DNA of 64,000 nucleotides from Anaerolineae bacterium (GTDB taxonomy: Bacteria > Chloroflexota > Anaerolineae > Anaerolineales > E44-bin32), in contig DUEZ01000075.1 of the NCBI GenBank assembly GCA_011174825.1, positions 104,507 to 168,506 on the forward strand. Direction: 5' to 3'. Of the stretch, positions 35,151 through 43,539 are shown in pieces (positions within the stretch are counted from its first letter, which is position 1; the number at the start of each line of letters is the position of its first letter). The notes below the pieces were generated by a model. It was not told the DNA's origin. It was given only the letters and a program-made list of their open reading frames with translations, and did not search any database. The position numbers and the translations under genes were made by a program.

Positions 35151-36347
35151 TTATCTTGGAAGAGCTTTCGCAGCAATTTCAGCGATATCTAAGACCTCTA
35201 GTCCTTTGATATCAAGTGACTTGATGCTATCTTCCAAACACGTGATGCAGTAGGGACATGCCGTGGCGATGACGCTAGCGCCTGTCGACGCTGCTTCTTG
35301 GACACGGAGATCGGAGAAGCGTTCATCTGGGGCTGTCTCCATCCACATCCTCCCCCCACCTCCCCCACAACACAAACTATCCGGTCCGAAATTCTCCATC
35401 TCTACCAATGTCAAACCTGGGATGTTTTCTAGGACCACTCGTGGCGCCTCATAACGTTGGTTTCTTCGACCCAGAAAACAGGGATCATGAAAGGTGACCT
35501 TTCGGTCGAAAGACTCCTGAAACTGCGAATCATCCCAATCCACGACTGAGGCTAGATATTCTGTGTAATGAAGCGGTTCAAAGGTCTCGTTCACCTCTGG
35601 ATAATGATTCAAGAATACATCATAACAATGTGGCGAAACTGCGACCAACTTCCTAACCCCTCTATCTCGAAAGATCTTGGCTCCTGCCTCCGCGATTTCC
35701 GTGAAATAGGGAAGATGGCCGAGTCGTAGGACCGTCTCACCACAACACGGCTCGTCTTCACCAAGCACTCCAAAAGGGATTTGAAACGCTCTGAAGATCT
35801 GTATCAATGAATGAGCAAGACTTTGAGCGCGTCGATCATAGGATGCTGTGCATCCGATATAAAGCAGGATCTCATGTTGATCTGGATCAAACGCTGGGAG
35901 ATCGAGCGTTACAGCCCACTGCATCCGCTGGGATGGGGGTTGAAACCAGGGATTGTTATTCCAATAAACGGACCAAAGAAGCGAGGGTAATCCAGCCAAG
36001 GTAGCTCGGCGTTTCCACATAAGATAACGTAGAGCCTGAATAACCTCAACAATGGGCACACCGCGCGGGCAGTTAGGCTCACACTGGGAACAAGTTGTAC
36101 ATAACCACAGTTCCTCTTGCCCGTCCAAGACTCCCAATTGTGCTTTTCGAATAAGCTTCCTCACTGAAAAGGTCTCGCCACGAACGAGACCCCAGGGACA
36201 TGACGCGGTGCACACGCCACATTGAAAACAGGGCGCGGCTGCACCACCCGTCAGCGCCAGTAATTCTTCCCATATTTCATCATCGAGGACCAGGTAATCA
36301 ACCGTTTCCATTACAATCCAACTCATTCTCCCAACATAATTTAACAT
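35151..36347 (-). CDS. HdrD-like iron-sulfur protein (2x[4Fe-4S] ferredoxin plus two CCG domains)
   Basis: The 398-residue protein starts with two ferredoxin motifs, CFQCGVCTASCPWG and CTTCSQCEPNCPRG, as in HdrC. It continues with an HdrB-like part with two CCG domains: IGCTASYD...DEPCCGE, and DPCFLGRRN...SLCCGGGGGR...ATACPYC. This HdrC-HdrB fusion order is that of HdrD/GlpC-type subunits, which host non-cubane clusters and reduce disulfides or quinones. The first CCG lacks the usual second Cys of its final CxxC (PHCYDVF). The start may be one of several Met codons; METVDYL is also possible. It lies between the giant HdrA fusion and EtfAB. Confidence 0.88.
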   Translation of the reverse strand: MLNYVGRMSWIVMETVDYLVLDDEIWEELLALTGGAAAPCFQCGVCTASCPWGLVRGETFSVRKLIRKAQLGVLDGQEELWLCTTCSQCEPNCPRGVPIVEVIQALRYLMWKRRATLAGLPSLLWSVYWNNNPWFQPPSQRMQWAVTLDLPAFDPDQHEILLYIGCTASYDRRAQSLAHSLIQIFRAFQIPFGVLGEDEPCCGETVLRLGHLPYFTEIAEAGAKIFRDRGVRKLVAVSPHCYDVFLNHYPEVNETFEPLHYTEYLASVVDWDDSQFQESFDRKVTFHDPCFLGRRNQRYEAPRVVLENIPGLTLVEMENFGPDSLCCGGGGGRMWMETAPDERFSDLRVQEAASTGASVIATACPYCITCLEDSIKSLDIKGLEVLDIAEIAAKALPR

Positions 36348-36382
36348 TCAGGCTAGAACGGTGCCAAGGTGAACGGCCTGGT

Positions 36383-36445
36383 TTGTCGTCCTGAGCGGGA
36401 CCTTCGGTTCCACCGATGGTCCCGAGCGAAGCCGAGGCGCTCAGG
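36383..36445. repeat. R4-type repeat inside the Hdr operon
   Basis: TCGTCCTGAGCgggacc-ttcggttccaccgat-ggtcccgagcgaagccgaggCGCTCAGG is an imperfect palindrome of the R4 class. It lies in the 249-base gap between the HdrA fusion and the CCG gene, which are otherwise in one operon, so it must be transcribed. Confidence 0.6.
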
Positions 36446-36596
36446 CCAGGTTCCGTGAAGCGAAGGATCTCGTTTTCAGAATTCAAATAATATTTCATCC
36501 CAACAACGAGATTCTCACCCTTCGGGTACGATGTCGGCGCTCCGCGCGCCTCAGAACGACATTAACAGATATGCTTTTTATAAATTGATTACTCCC

Positions 36597-39500
36597 TCAA
36601 TCGGAAGCGGGTTCGCTTTCAGTAGCCTTTTGAGGCAAATCGTTGGCATACCTCTGGAGAACCGCATCCATCTCTCGGATCTTTTCAGCGAACTCCTTAC
36701 CCTCTGCAGCGGAAACCCATTCCAACTGCAGCCGTTCCGGATCGATTCCCTTTCGTTTATATTTCCTTTGCCAGTGTTTAAAACGCTTGAATGTAAGACG
36801 ATTAGCATAATTGTAGTGACAATCGGATCCCGTCTCCGTCAATCGACATCCCGTAACGAGGACAGCCCCGGCCCCATTCTCGAAGGCGCGGTCGATGAAA
36901 TCCTCTTCAAACCGCGCGGAGCACATGGTTCGCACAATACGTGCCGAAGTCGGATATTGACGTTTTTCGATACCTGCCAGATCGGCACCAGCATATGAGC
37001 ACCAGTTACACGTGAAGACGATACATTTGTTTTCAGGTTGATTGACTAACGCCGCGTCGATTTGAGCCATGATTTGACTCTTCGTGAAGTAGGGCATCTC
37101 AATCGCATTGAAATTGCACTCAGCAGCACATGTACCACATCCCATACAAACGGCTTCTAAGATTCGAACCTTGCCTTCCTTGACCGGCCCAATTTGTTCG
37201 ATCGCCCCATAAGGACATACCTGAACACACCGCATGCATCCGGTACACAACTCCTCGTCCACATAGGCTGTCAGAGGTTCCTTCTCAATCACGCCCCGCG
37301 ACAGCAAGGCTCCTGCTTTTCCCGCAGCAGCCAAAGCCTGCGCCATGGACTCACGCACATCCTTAGGACCTTGAGCCGTACCAGCGAGATAAATCCCCTG
37401 TGATGCTGTTTCAGCCGGTCCCAGCTTGGGATGCAGCTCCATTAAGAAGCCATCCTCGCTTCGGGATAATTTCAATTGATCAACGACATTGTTTTCGCTA
37501 GGGCTCATCCCCACGACCAACACCAAGAGATCAGTCGGAATACGGATCTTAGCTCCAAGCAGGCTATCAAAAACTTCAATGTATTCCTCTGTGAATGTGA
37601 TCACCTCTTGTGGTCTCAAGTTGACATCGTAACGAAAGAATTGCACTCCCGCGCGCATCGCTTCTTCATAGATCTCCTCAGCCTGGCGACTATACGTGCG
37701 GATATCCTTGTAGAGGACACGGACTTTTTTACCCATCCGTCGAAGCCGTAGAGCTTGTGCGATCATTGAAGTGCAACAGTAACGCGAACATCCCATGCGT
37801 TCATGACGCGAACCAACACAGGCAATAAAAGTGACCCGCTCCGCATCCAATCCCCCCTGCTCCAGGTACCGTTCTAATTCTAAATTCGTGATCACCCGAG
37901 GATCTTCACCATAACCAAATTCCATTGGTTGGTAAGGCTCAGAACCTGTAGCAAGGAGCACTGCTCCAACAATTAACTCCGTACCATCTGTGAGCCTGAC
38001 ATGGAAGTCTCCGACAACACCGCGGATGGTCTCAACCTGTACTCCGAGGTAAGTTTTGACATCACTTTCGACGATCTCACGCTTTTTCACCTCTAAAAGG
38101 TGCTGTGCTTTGATCCCAGCTGGTGAGATGTCATCCAATTCTTTTAATAAACCACCTAGTGATGCTGATCGTTCAATGAGATGGGTTTCAAAACCCTGTC
38201 GCACCAACGATATGGCTGCGGTCATCCCGGCGATGCCCCCCCCAATAACCAAGACGCTCTGTGTTAATGGCAGCTCAGTGATCTCTAAGGGAACCAAAAG
38301 CCGCGCCTTCTCCACCGCCATCGCGACCATATCTATTGCTTTCGTAGTCGCGGCTTCCTTATCAAACTTGTGAACCCATGAATCCATGTTGCGGATGTTG
38401 GACATCTCCAGCAGAAACGGGTTCAGCCCGGATCTCATCAATACACCACGGAAAATGGACTCGTGTGTTTTCGGTGAGCAAGCTGCGATCACCACGCGGT
38501 TTATCCCCTCGGCTTTGATCGCTTCCTCAATCTCATGTTGCGTATTACCGGCACACGAAAACATCTGATCGGAGGTATAGACAACATCGGGCAAGGTAGC
38601 TGCATGTTCGACGACTCGTTTTACATCAACCACACCGGCGATGTTGCTCCCACAATGGCAAACGAAGACCCCAACGCGGGGTATTTCGATATCTTTCACA
38701 GGCTCGACTTGAATAGGCTCTGGCCAATAGCGATCCGTTAAATGCCCTAACGCCAACGACGCGGCGCCACTCCCTTCAGCAACGCTATCAGGGATATCTT
38801 TCGGACCCGTAACGCACCCTGCAGCATAAATACCCTGCCGACTCGTAACGATCAACCCGCCCTCTACTTCGAGCGTTCGAATGAACCCATCCGCGTCCAA
38901 CTCAATCCCCAAACGGTCCGCTAAATCCGCCAACCCTTCCGGTGGTGCAACCGCATTTGCTAGCACCACCATGTCGTAATCCTCCTTTACATTGACAGCC
39001 AGATCCGTGTCTTCGTAGTTGACATTAATTGAACCTGCTCCGTTGGCTGAGATGCGTGAGGGACGTCCGCGCAGAAATCTTGCACCAGCCTCCTCCGTAC
39101 GACTCCAGAAGCCATCAAAACCTTTCCCATAGGCTCGGATATCCATGAAAAGCACTGAGACATCCTCAATCCCGTGATCAAGAGCCTGATAAGCGTGCTT
39201 GATCGAATACATGCAGCAGAAACGCGAGCAATAACGGAAGAAGCGTTGGTCACGAGAACCCACGCAGAGGACAAAGAGGATATTCCTTGGATGTTCGCCG
39301 TTTGAGGGTCGGAGGATTTCCCCACCCGTAGGTCCAGCCGAATTGATCAACCGCTCAAACTCAAGCGCGGTCATGACATCCGGGTGGTCGCCATAACCGA
39401 ACTCCCGCAGCCTTCGTGGATCGAGGCTGTCGTAGCCGACCGCAACGACTATCGAACTCACCTCTCGGGTTAGGATCGACTCCCGCGGCTTAAGGAAATC

Positions 39501-40019
39501 AATCGCATCAGGCAAACAAGCCTGGCTGCATCGGTCGCATGGGAGATAGTTGGGTGGATCGTTGAGGCAGTGGTCGATATCAATGACGTAAGTCCCCGGG
39601 ACGGATTGAGGGATTGGCGTATAGATCGCTTTACGAGAAGCCATACCGGAGTCGAATTCACTCGGTAAAACGACAGGGCAAACTTCCGTGCAGTCATTGC
39701 ACCGCGTGCATGCATCGGTCACGAAGCGATTTCTCTGAAGAATGCGGACCCGGAAATCACCCGGGCCGCCTTCAAGACCATCCACCTCAGCCATAGAGAT
39801 GATCTCGATGTTAGGATGGAGATCGACCTCCGACATCTTCGGTGCCTCGATACAGATGGAGCAATCGAGTGTTGGAAAATTCTTATCCAGCACCGCCATA
39901 ACCCCACCGATCGTGGGTGCTCGCTCAACGAGAACGACCCGAGCTCCAGCGTTCGCCAAGTCGAGCGCGGCCTGGATCCCTGCGATTCCACCACCGATCA
40001 CGAGCACCGAGTCACTCAT
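36597..40019 (-). CDS. Giant HdrA-HdrA-ferredoxin-MvhD fusion flavoprotein (1140 residues)
   Basis: Domains in order: a first HdrA/QmoA-like flavin part (about 1-430) with VLVIGGGIAGIQAALDLANAG, a CTRCNDCTEVCP cluster motif and a CSRFCC element; a second, complete HdrA (about 440-920) that begins with VGVFVCHCGSNIAGVVDV and has its own VLVIGGGIAGMTAAISL and CSRYCC; two ferredoxin clusters (925-970; CTGCMRCVQVCPYG and CMGCGTCAAECN); and an MvhD domain (999-1118; FTCNWCSYAGADLAG ... MCSAR). It looks like QmoA and QmoB joined in one chain. HdrA flavins are known sites of electron bifurcation. Start ATG overlaps the korC stop. A very large but intact ORF with no frame break. Confidence 0.92.
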   Translation of the reverse strand: MSDSVLVIGGGIAGIQAALDLANAGARVVLVERAPTIGGVMAVLDKNFPTLDCSICIEAPKMSEVDLHPNIEIISMAEVDGLEGGPGDFRVRILQRNRFVTDACTRCNDCTEVCPVVLPSEFDSGMASRKAIYTPIPQSVPGTYVIDIDHCLNDPPNYLPCDRCSQACLPDAIDFLKPRESILTREVSSIVVAVGYDSLDPRRLREFGYGDHPDVMTALEFERLINSAGPTGGEILRPSNGEHPRNILFVLCVGSRDQRFFRYCSRFCCMYSIKHAYQALDHGIEDVSVLFMDIRAYGKGFDGFWSRTEEAGARFLRGRPSRISANGAGSINVNYEDTDLAVNVKEDYDMVVLANAVAPPEGLADLADRLGIELDADGFIRTLEVEGGLIVTSRQGIYAAGCVTGPKDIPDSVAEGSGAASLALGHLTDRYWPEPIQVEPVKDIEIPRVGVFVCHCGSNIAGVVDVKRVVEHAATLPDVVYTSDQMFSCAGNTQHEIEEAIKAEGINRVVIAACSPKTHESIFRGVLMRSGLNPFLLEMSNIRNMDSWVHKFDKEAATTKAIDMVAMAVEKARLLVPLEITELPLTQSVLVIGGGIAGMTAAISLVRQGFETHLIERSASLGGLLKELDDISPAGIKAQHLLEVKKREIVESDVKTYLGVQVETIRGVVGDFHVRLTDGTELIVGAVLLATGSEPYQPMEFGYGEDPRVITNLELERYLEQGGLDAERVTFIACVGSRHERMGCSRYCCTSMIAQALRLRRMGKKVRVLYKDIRTYSRQAEEIYEEAMRAGVQFFRYDVNLRPQEVITFTEEYIEVFDSLLGAKIRIPTDLLVLVVGMSPSENNVVDQLKLSRSEDGFLMELHPKLGPAETASQGIYLAGTAQGPKDVRESMAQALAAAGKAGALLSRGVIEKEPLTAYVDEELCTGCMRCVQVCPYGAIEQIGPVKEGKVRILEAVCMGCGTCAAECNFNAIEMPYFTKSQIMAQIDAALVNQPENKCIVFTCNWCSYAGADLAGIEKRQYPTSARIVRTMCSARFEEDFIDRAFENGAGAVLVTGCRLTETGSDCHYNYANRLTFKRFKHWQRKYKRKGIDPERLQLEWVSAAEGKEFAEKIREMDAVLQRYANDLPQKATESEPASD

Positions 40020-40555
40020 TGACCCGTCTCCATTTTGCGTGCGTATTCATAACCTGCGTTAAAAGCTTTCATGTTCAACTCAAGGACATTTTCCGGGATA
40101 GAGGTCTTGATCGCGTCTTCAATCGATTCACGCTCAACTAAATCTGTGGCCGCGGTGAAGAAACCCAACATAACAACGTTGGCTACAATCCTTCGCCCCA
40201 GATCTTCTGCCAGTTTGGTCGCAGGGACTTTGAGGCAAGTATCCTGTGGAGATGGCTCAACCAAATCCTCATCGATAATCACGATCGCTTCGGGTTTAGC
40301 TTCAGCTCGAAAACGCGAGTAGGCCTCTTGCGAAAGTGTGACGAGAACGTCCGCTTCTTGAACAAATGGGAAATCTATCGGTCGATCTGCAACGACCAGG
40401 TTTGTGCTCGAAGCACCCCCTCTCGCCTCAGGACCGTACGCCTGCGTCATGACCGCTTCCAAGCCATCGTACAAGGACACGGCCTTGCCTAAAATCAAGC
40501 CTGCTAAGCCGATACCTTGTCCACCAAAGCCCGCAAGACGGATTTCCACCCTCAT
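40016..40555 (-). CDS. korC: 2-oxoacid:ferredoxin oxidoreductase, gamma subunit (KorC-like)
   Basis: The 179-residue protein has the gamma-domain opening VEIRLAGFGGQGIGLAGLILGKAV and the YGPEARGGASSTNLVVADRPIDFPFVQEADVLVTLSQEAY block, which help CoA binding in the assembled enzyme. It overlaps korB by four bases upstream and the HdrA fusion downstream, indicating tight coupling of the oxidoreductase to the Hdr-type subunits. Confidence 0.92.
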   Translation of the reverse strand: MRVEIRLAGFGGQGIGLAGLILGKAVSLYDGLEAVMTQAYGPEARGGASSTNLVVADRPIDFPFVQEADVLVTLSQEAYSRFRAEAKPEAIVIIDEDLVEPSPQDTCLKVPATKLAEDLGRRIVANVVMLGFFTAATDLVERESIEDAIKTSIPENVLELNMKAFNAGYEYARKMETGQ

Positions 40556-41382
40556 TCAATATCCTCAAGTCTTACCGGCTGATAGGGTGCAAGATCACGA
40601 TCGACAAAGCGACCGACATAGATTGGTTGATCAGCTCGAAGGTCGATCCCAAGCTCATCGATAGGAGTCCCATCAGCGATGACGCAGCGTTCCTTGTAGA
40701 GCAACATTTCGTCCAAGCCTTTATCGATGTAATTCATCTTCCCAAAACCGACTGGACAAGGCACCAAGACTTCGACGAAGGAGAACCCCGGTTTACTAAA
40801 CATATACAGGATGTCACGTTTAAGTTGACGCACGTGAATTGTGGTCCAACGGGCAACGAAATTCGCTCCCGAAGCAGCTAACAAGTAAGGAAAGTTGAAG
40901 GGCAATTCAGGGCTTCCGTATGGCGAGGTGGTTGTCCGGGCACCAAAAGGCGTCGTTGGACCCAATTGCCCCCCGGTCATACCGTAATTGAAGTTGTTGG
41001 CACAAATGACGGAGATGTCAACATTCCGTCTCGCAGCATGGATCAAATGATTACCGCCAATTGCGGCTAAATCACCGTCTCCACTGAACACCGATACGGT
41101 AAGTTCTGGATTGGCGAGCTTCAGACCGACAGCAAATGGGATCGCTCGTCCATGGGTGGTGTGATACGAATCGATCTTCATATACCCAGCCACTCTGCCA
41201 GAACACCCGATCCCTGAAATCAAAACATGGTCGTCCCGAGGTATCCCCGAGTCAAGAATTGCCTGAGCATAGCAACGCATCGCGATCCCGATCCCGCATC
41301 CAGGACACCAGATATGGGGTATCCGATCAGAACGCAGGATAACATCCAAAGGATGACTGTCAACGTTGATGGGTGTCGTCAC
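40552..41382 (-). CDS. korB: 2-oxoacid:ferredoxin oxidoreductase, beta subunit (KorB-like)
   Basis: This 276-residue TPP-binding subunit has the CPGCGIGIAMRCYAQAI cluster motif, SGIGCSGRVAGYMKIDSYHTTHGRAIPFA, the thiamine diphosphate motif GDGDLAAIGGNHLIHAARRN...NNFNYGMTGGQ and CPVGFGKMNY with a further cluster Cys. The GQ(L)GPTTPFGARTTTSPYG region is typical of 2-oxoglutarate-type enzymes. The gene overlaps korA by 23 bases. Confidence 0.92.
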   Translation of the reverse strand: MTTPINVDSHPLDVILRSDRIPHIWCPGCGIGIAMRCYAQAILDSGIPRDDHVLISGIGCSGRVAGYMKIDSYHTTHGRAIPFAVGLKLANPELTVSVFSGDGDLAAIGGNHLIHAARRNVDISVICANNFNYGMTGGQLGPTTPFGARTTTSPYGSPELPFNFPYLLAASGANFVARWTTIHVRQLKRDILYMFSKPGFSFVEVLVPCPVGFGKMNYIDKGLDEMLLYKERCVIADGTPIDELGIDLRADQPIYVGRFVDRDLAPYQPVRLEDIE

Positions 41383-42532
41383 GCGTGGCTACCTCTCGGA
41401 TTGCCTTAAGAATGCGGTCGGGAGCCATCATGACCCCGCCAGCATGATAAACGCCAGTTACTGGTCGTCGTATGTGCCGCTCGACCTCGAGGGCCATCTG
41501 CCCTAAATTCATTTCGGCCACAATAAAAGAGTCCGCCTGATCAGCAAGCTTTTTAATTTGTTCAGCGGGAAATGGCCAAAGGGATACCAACCTCAAGAAT
41601 CCAGCGGGGATGCCCTCTTGCCTGGCATCCTTCACTGCCCGACGCGCTGACCGAGCTGTGCTGCCATATGCAATCACGACGATGCGCGCATCGTCCATGA
41701 AATGATCTTCCGTCCGTACAATGTTCTCCGCGTTGTGATTGATTTTTTCAACCAGTCGAGTGACTAAGCGATGGTGAGTTTCCGCGTCCATGTCAGGGTA
41801 GCCTTGTTCATCGTGTGTCAAACCAGTAAAGTGAACGCGATATCCCTCCCCAGCATGTGCTAGTGGCGGGACCAAATCAGGATCTTCAGCTAGAAAAGGC
41901 TCAAAGGAGTCTTTTTTCTTCGGATCCGGGCGTTTACGCTCCCATCGAGGAATCTGATCCTCTGGGGGAATCACAACGCGCTCTACCATGTGTCCCACCA
42001 CCTCGTCAGCCATGAGGAGTACTGGTACGCGGTAGCGATCAGCCACGTTGAAGGCATGAATCGTGAGGTCAAACATCTCTTGAGGAGACCATGGCGAGAA
42101 GGCTGCAAGCGCATAATCACCATGGGTGCCCCACCGGGCCTGCATCACATCCGATTGACCGGGTAATGTCGGAAGTCCTGTCGAAGGTGAACCACGCTGT
42201 ACGTTTACAACAACACAGGGAAGCTCCATCATCACCCCTAAGCCGATGTTCTCCATCATCAAGCTGAAACCTGGTCCTGATGTTGCAGTCATAGCGCGTG
42301 CGCCCGCTGCGGAAGCGCCGAGGATGGCGGCCATGCTTCCCATTTCATCTTCCATCTGGATGAAAACACCCCCGATCTCTGGGAAACGGTGGGCCAAACG
42401 CTCAGCGATTTCAGTTGAGGGAGTAATAGGATAGCCCCCGAAGAAGCGGCATCCTGCCGCAATGGCTCCTTCGGCGCACGCTTCATCACCTTGGAAAAAA
42501 TGCTTGCCTGTAAGCACACCCGAGGATGTCAT
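41360..42532 (-). CDS. korA: 2-oxoacid:ferredoxin oxidoreductase, alpha subunit (KorA-like)
   Basis: The 390-residue subunit has FFGGYPITPSTEIAERLAHRFP, QMEDEMGSMAAILGASAAGARAMTATSGPGFSLMMENIG and VNVQRGSPSTGLPTLPGQSDVMQARWGTHGD, all KorA signatures. The long hinge rich in Lys/Pro (about 205-240) is also typical of KorA, which accepts 2-oxoglutarate. Together with KorB/C/D it forms succinyl-CoA and reduced ferredoxin from 2-oxoglutarate, or the reverse. It starts with an ATGA overlap after korD. Confidence 0.92.
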   Translation of the reverse strand: MTSSGVLTGKHFFQGDEACAEGAIAAGCRFFGGYPITPSTEIAERLAHRFPEIGGVFIQMEDEMGSMAAILGASAAGARAMTATSGPGFSLMMENIGLGVMMELPCVVVNVQRGSPSTGLPTLPGQSDVMQARWGTHGDYALAAFSPWSPQEMFDLTIHAFNVADRYRVPVLLMADEVVGHMVERVVIPPEDQIPRWERKRPDPKKKDSFEPFLAEDPDLVPPLAHAGEGYRVHFTGLTHDEQGYPDMDAETHHRLVTRLVEKINHNAENIVRTEDHFMDDARIVVIAYGSTARSARRAVKDARQEGIPAGFLRLVSLWPFPAEQIKKLADQADSFIVAEMNLGQMALEVERHIRRPVTGVYHAGGVMMAPDRILKAIREVATRDDTHQR

Positions 42533-42798
42533 TCATCGACCTCCAAGGTAAAAATGGCAAATTCAGGACAAACGATTGAGCAAAACTCACAATGAACGCA
42601 CGCGCGTTCCTTACCTGGGGCAATTTCGGGGAGGTGATAACCTTTGGCGTTCGTTTGACTTGAAACCTGCAAAACCTGTTGAGGGCAGAATTCAACACAG
42701 ATGTTGCATCCCTTACATCGTTCAGGAATAAGATACACCTGCCCGTGCGGTACGTGTACCTCTGCCAAATCGATCGGTGTTCTTGCAAACACTCTCAT
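42529..42798 (-). CDS. korD: 2-oxoacid:ferredoxin oxidoreductase, delta (ferredoxin) subunit (KorD-like)
   Basis: An 89-residue 2x[4Fe-4S] protein with CKGCNICVEFCP and CVHCEFCSIVCPEFAI. It passes electrons from the TPP site to external carriers. The gene order D-A-B-C equals that of methanogen-type 2-oxoglutarate oxidoreductases. It is the first gene of the long Kor-Hdr-Etf operon; ggtgaaacg precedes the ATG as a weak ribosome-binding site. Confidence 0.92.
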   Translation of the reverse strand: MRVFARTPIDLAEVHVPHGQVYLIPERCKGCNICVEFCPQQVLQVSSQTNAKGYHLPEIAPGKERACVHCEFCSIVCPEFAIFTLEVDE

Positions 42799-43147
42799 CG
42801 TTTCACCAAGCGTTTAACTCGTATCAAACTCTGAATTAACAACTCAAACTTATACATGATAGGCGAACATAGGACAAATCGAGCAAATTACACCATCATG
42901 GTTAAAATAGCAAACTCGGCATACGCTGCCAAGTCGCTGCCTCATGTGCAGATTAGAGTCAAACCCTAAATGAAGCAAGTATCAACTGTCAGCGAAAATG
43001 AGGCCTATCGTCAGAACATCCGCCCAAGCCACAGATTTCAACCTGCGGCTACATATGAAGCCTGAGAGGAATATTTTGATTGCCGTACCTTTAGGATACG
43101 GGGATGCGCTGGCTAGAGCCTGCGGCTAGAAAATGTCACCTCCCAAG

Positions 43148-43252
43148 ATGTCATTCTGAGCGCCGAAAGGCGCGAAGAATCCCTGCGATGTTAGGAATAT
43201 TGAAGTTTCCTCATAGGGATTCTTCGCCCGCTTCGCTTACTCAGAATGACAT
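43148..43252. repeat. Palindromic intergenic repeat, family R4 (copy 2)
   Basis: ATGTCATTCTGAG and CTCAGAATGACAT form perfect 13-base inverted ends; inside, cgcgaagaatccct and agggattcttcgc are also mirrored. It is the best preserved R4 copy. Confidence 0.85.
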
Positions 43253-43282
43253 TCAAAAAAGTTAGATACTTCGCTGGGTTGT

Positions 43283-43332
43283 AGAGCGCACGGGTAGGGA
43301 AGATCATCCTGCATCTTCGACAGTGCGCCCCT
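43283..43332. repeat. Intergenic repeat, family R3 (copy 2)
   Basis: GAGCGCACGGGtagggaagatcatcctgcatcttcgacaGTGCGCCCCT is nearly identical to 16630-16679 (gcagggaagatcaccctgcatcttcgaccgtgcgcccct). The ends are inverted. Confidence 0.75.
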
Positions 43333-43378
43333 GCTTTAGATCAAGCTAATGATTTTGGAATCCAAAAGATCTGCTTTT

Positions 43379-43407
43379 TGCTCCGTCCTGAGCTTATCGA
43401 AGGAGGC
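43379..43407. repeat. Short R4-type palindrome
   Basis: gCTCCgtcctgagcttatcgaaGGAGgc, a minor relative of the CCTGAGC...TCGAAGG core. Confidence 0.5.
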
Positions 43408-43483
43408 GCAAGCAGAGCTTGCGGATTCCAAAACTACCCCAATGGATGCGACGATAAATCCACATACCTCAGGAATGCAGGAC

Positions 43484-43511
43484 TTGAGATAATTATGAAC
43501 TGCAATATACT
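43484..43511 (+). promoter_or_regulatory. Promoter of the SucC-like gene and TCA operon
   Basis: TTGAGA (43484-43489), a 16-base spacer and TATACT (43506-43511). The start codon is at 43540, with gtgagga as ribosome-binding site. Confidence 0.6.
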
Positions 43512-43539
43512 TCTGTAACCATAATTTGTGAGGATTTCT

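Larger units (their letters stand above)
42799..43539. other. Divergent control region between the two TCA operons
   Basis: It separates korD (minus) from the SucC-like gene (plus) and must contain both promoters. I can support one on the plus strand (43484-43511). The middle is filled with repeats R4, R3 and a shorter R4 piece (43148-43407), and no gene is visible. Confidence 0.6.

Noticed and set aside
38987-39325. Track ORFs opposite or in other frames of the large kor/hdr genes
   Set aside because: These are shadow frames of GC-rich coding sequence with no independent start signals or domain content; the same applies to most short ORFs in the track.
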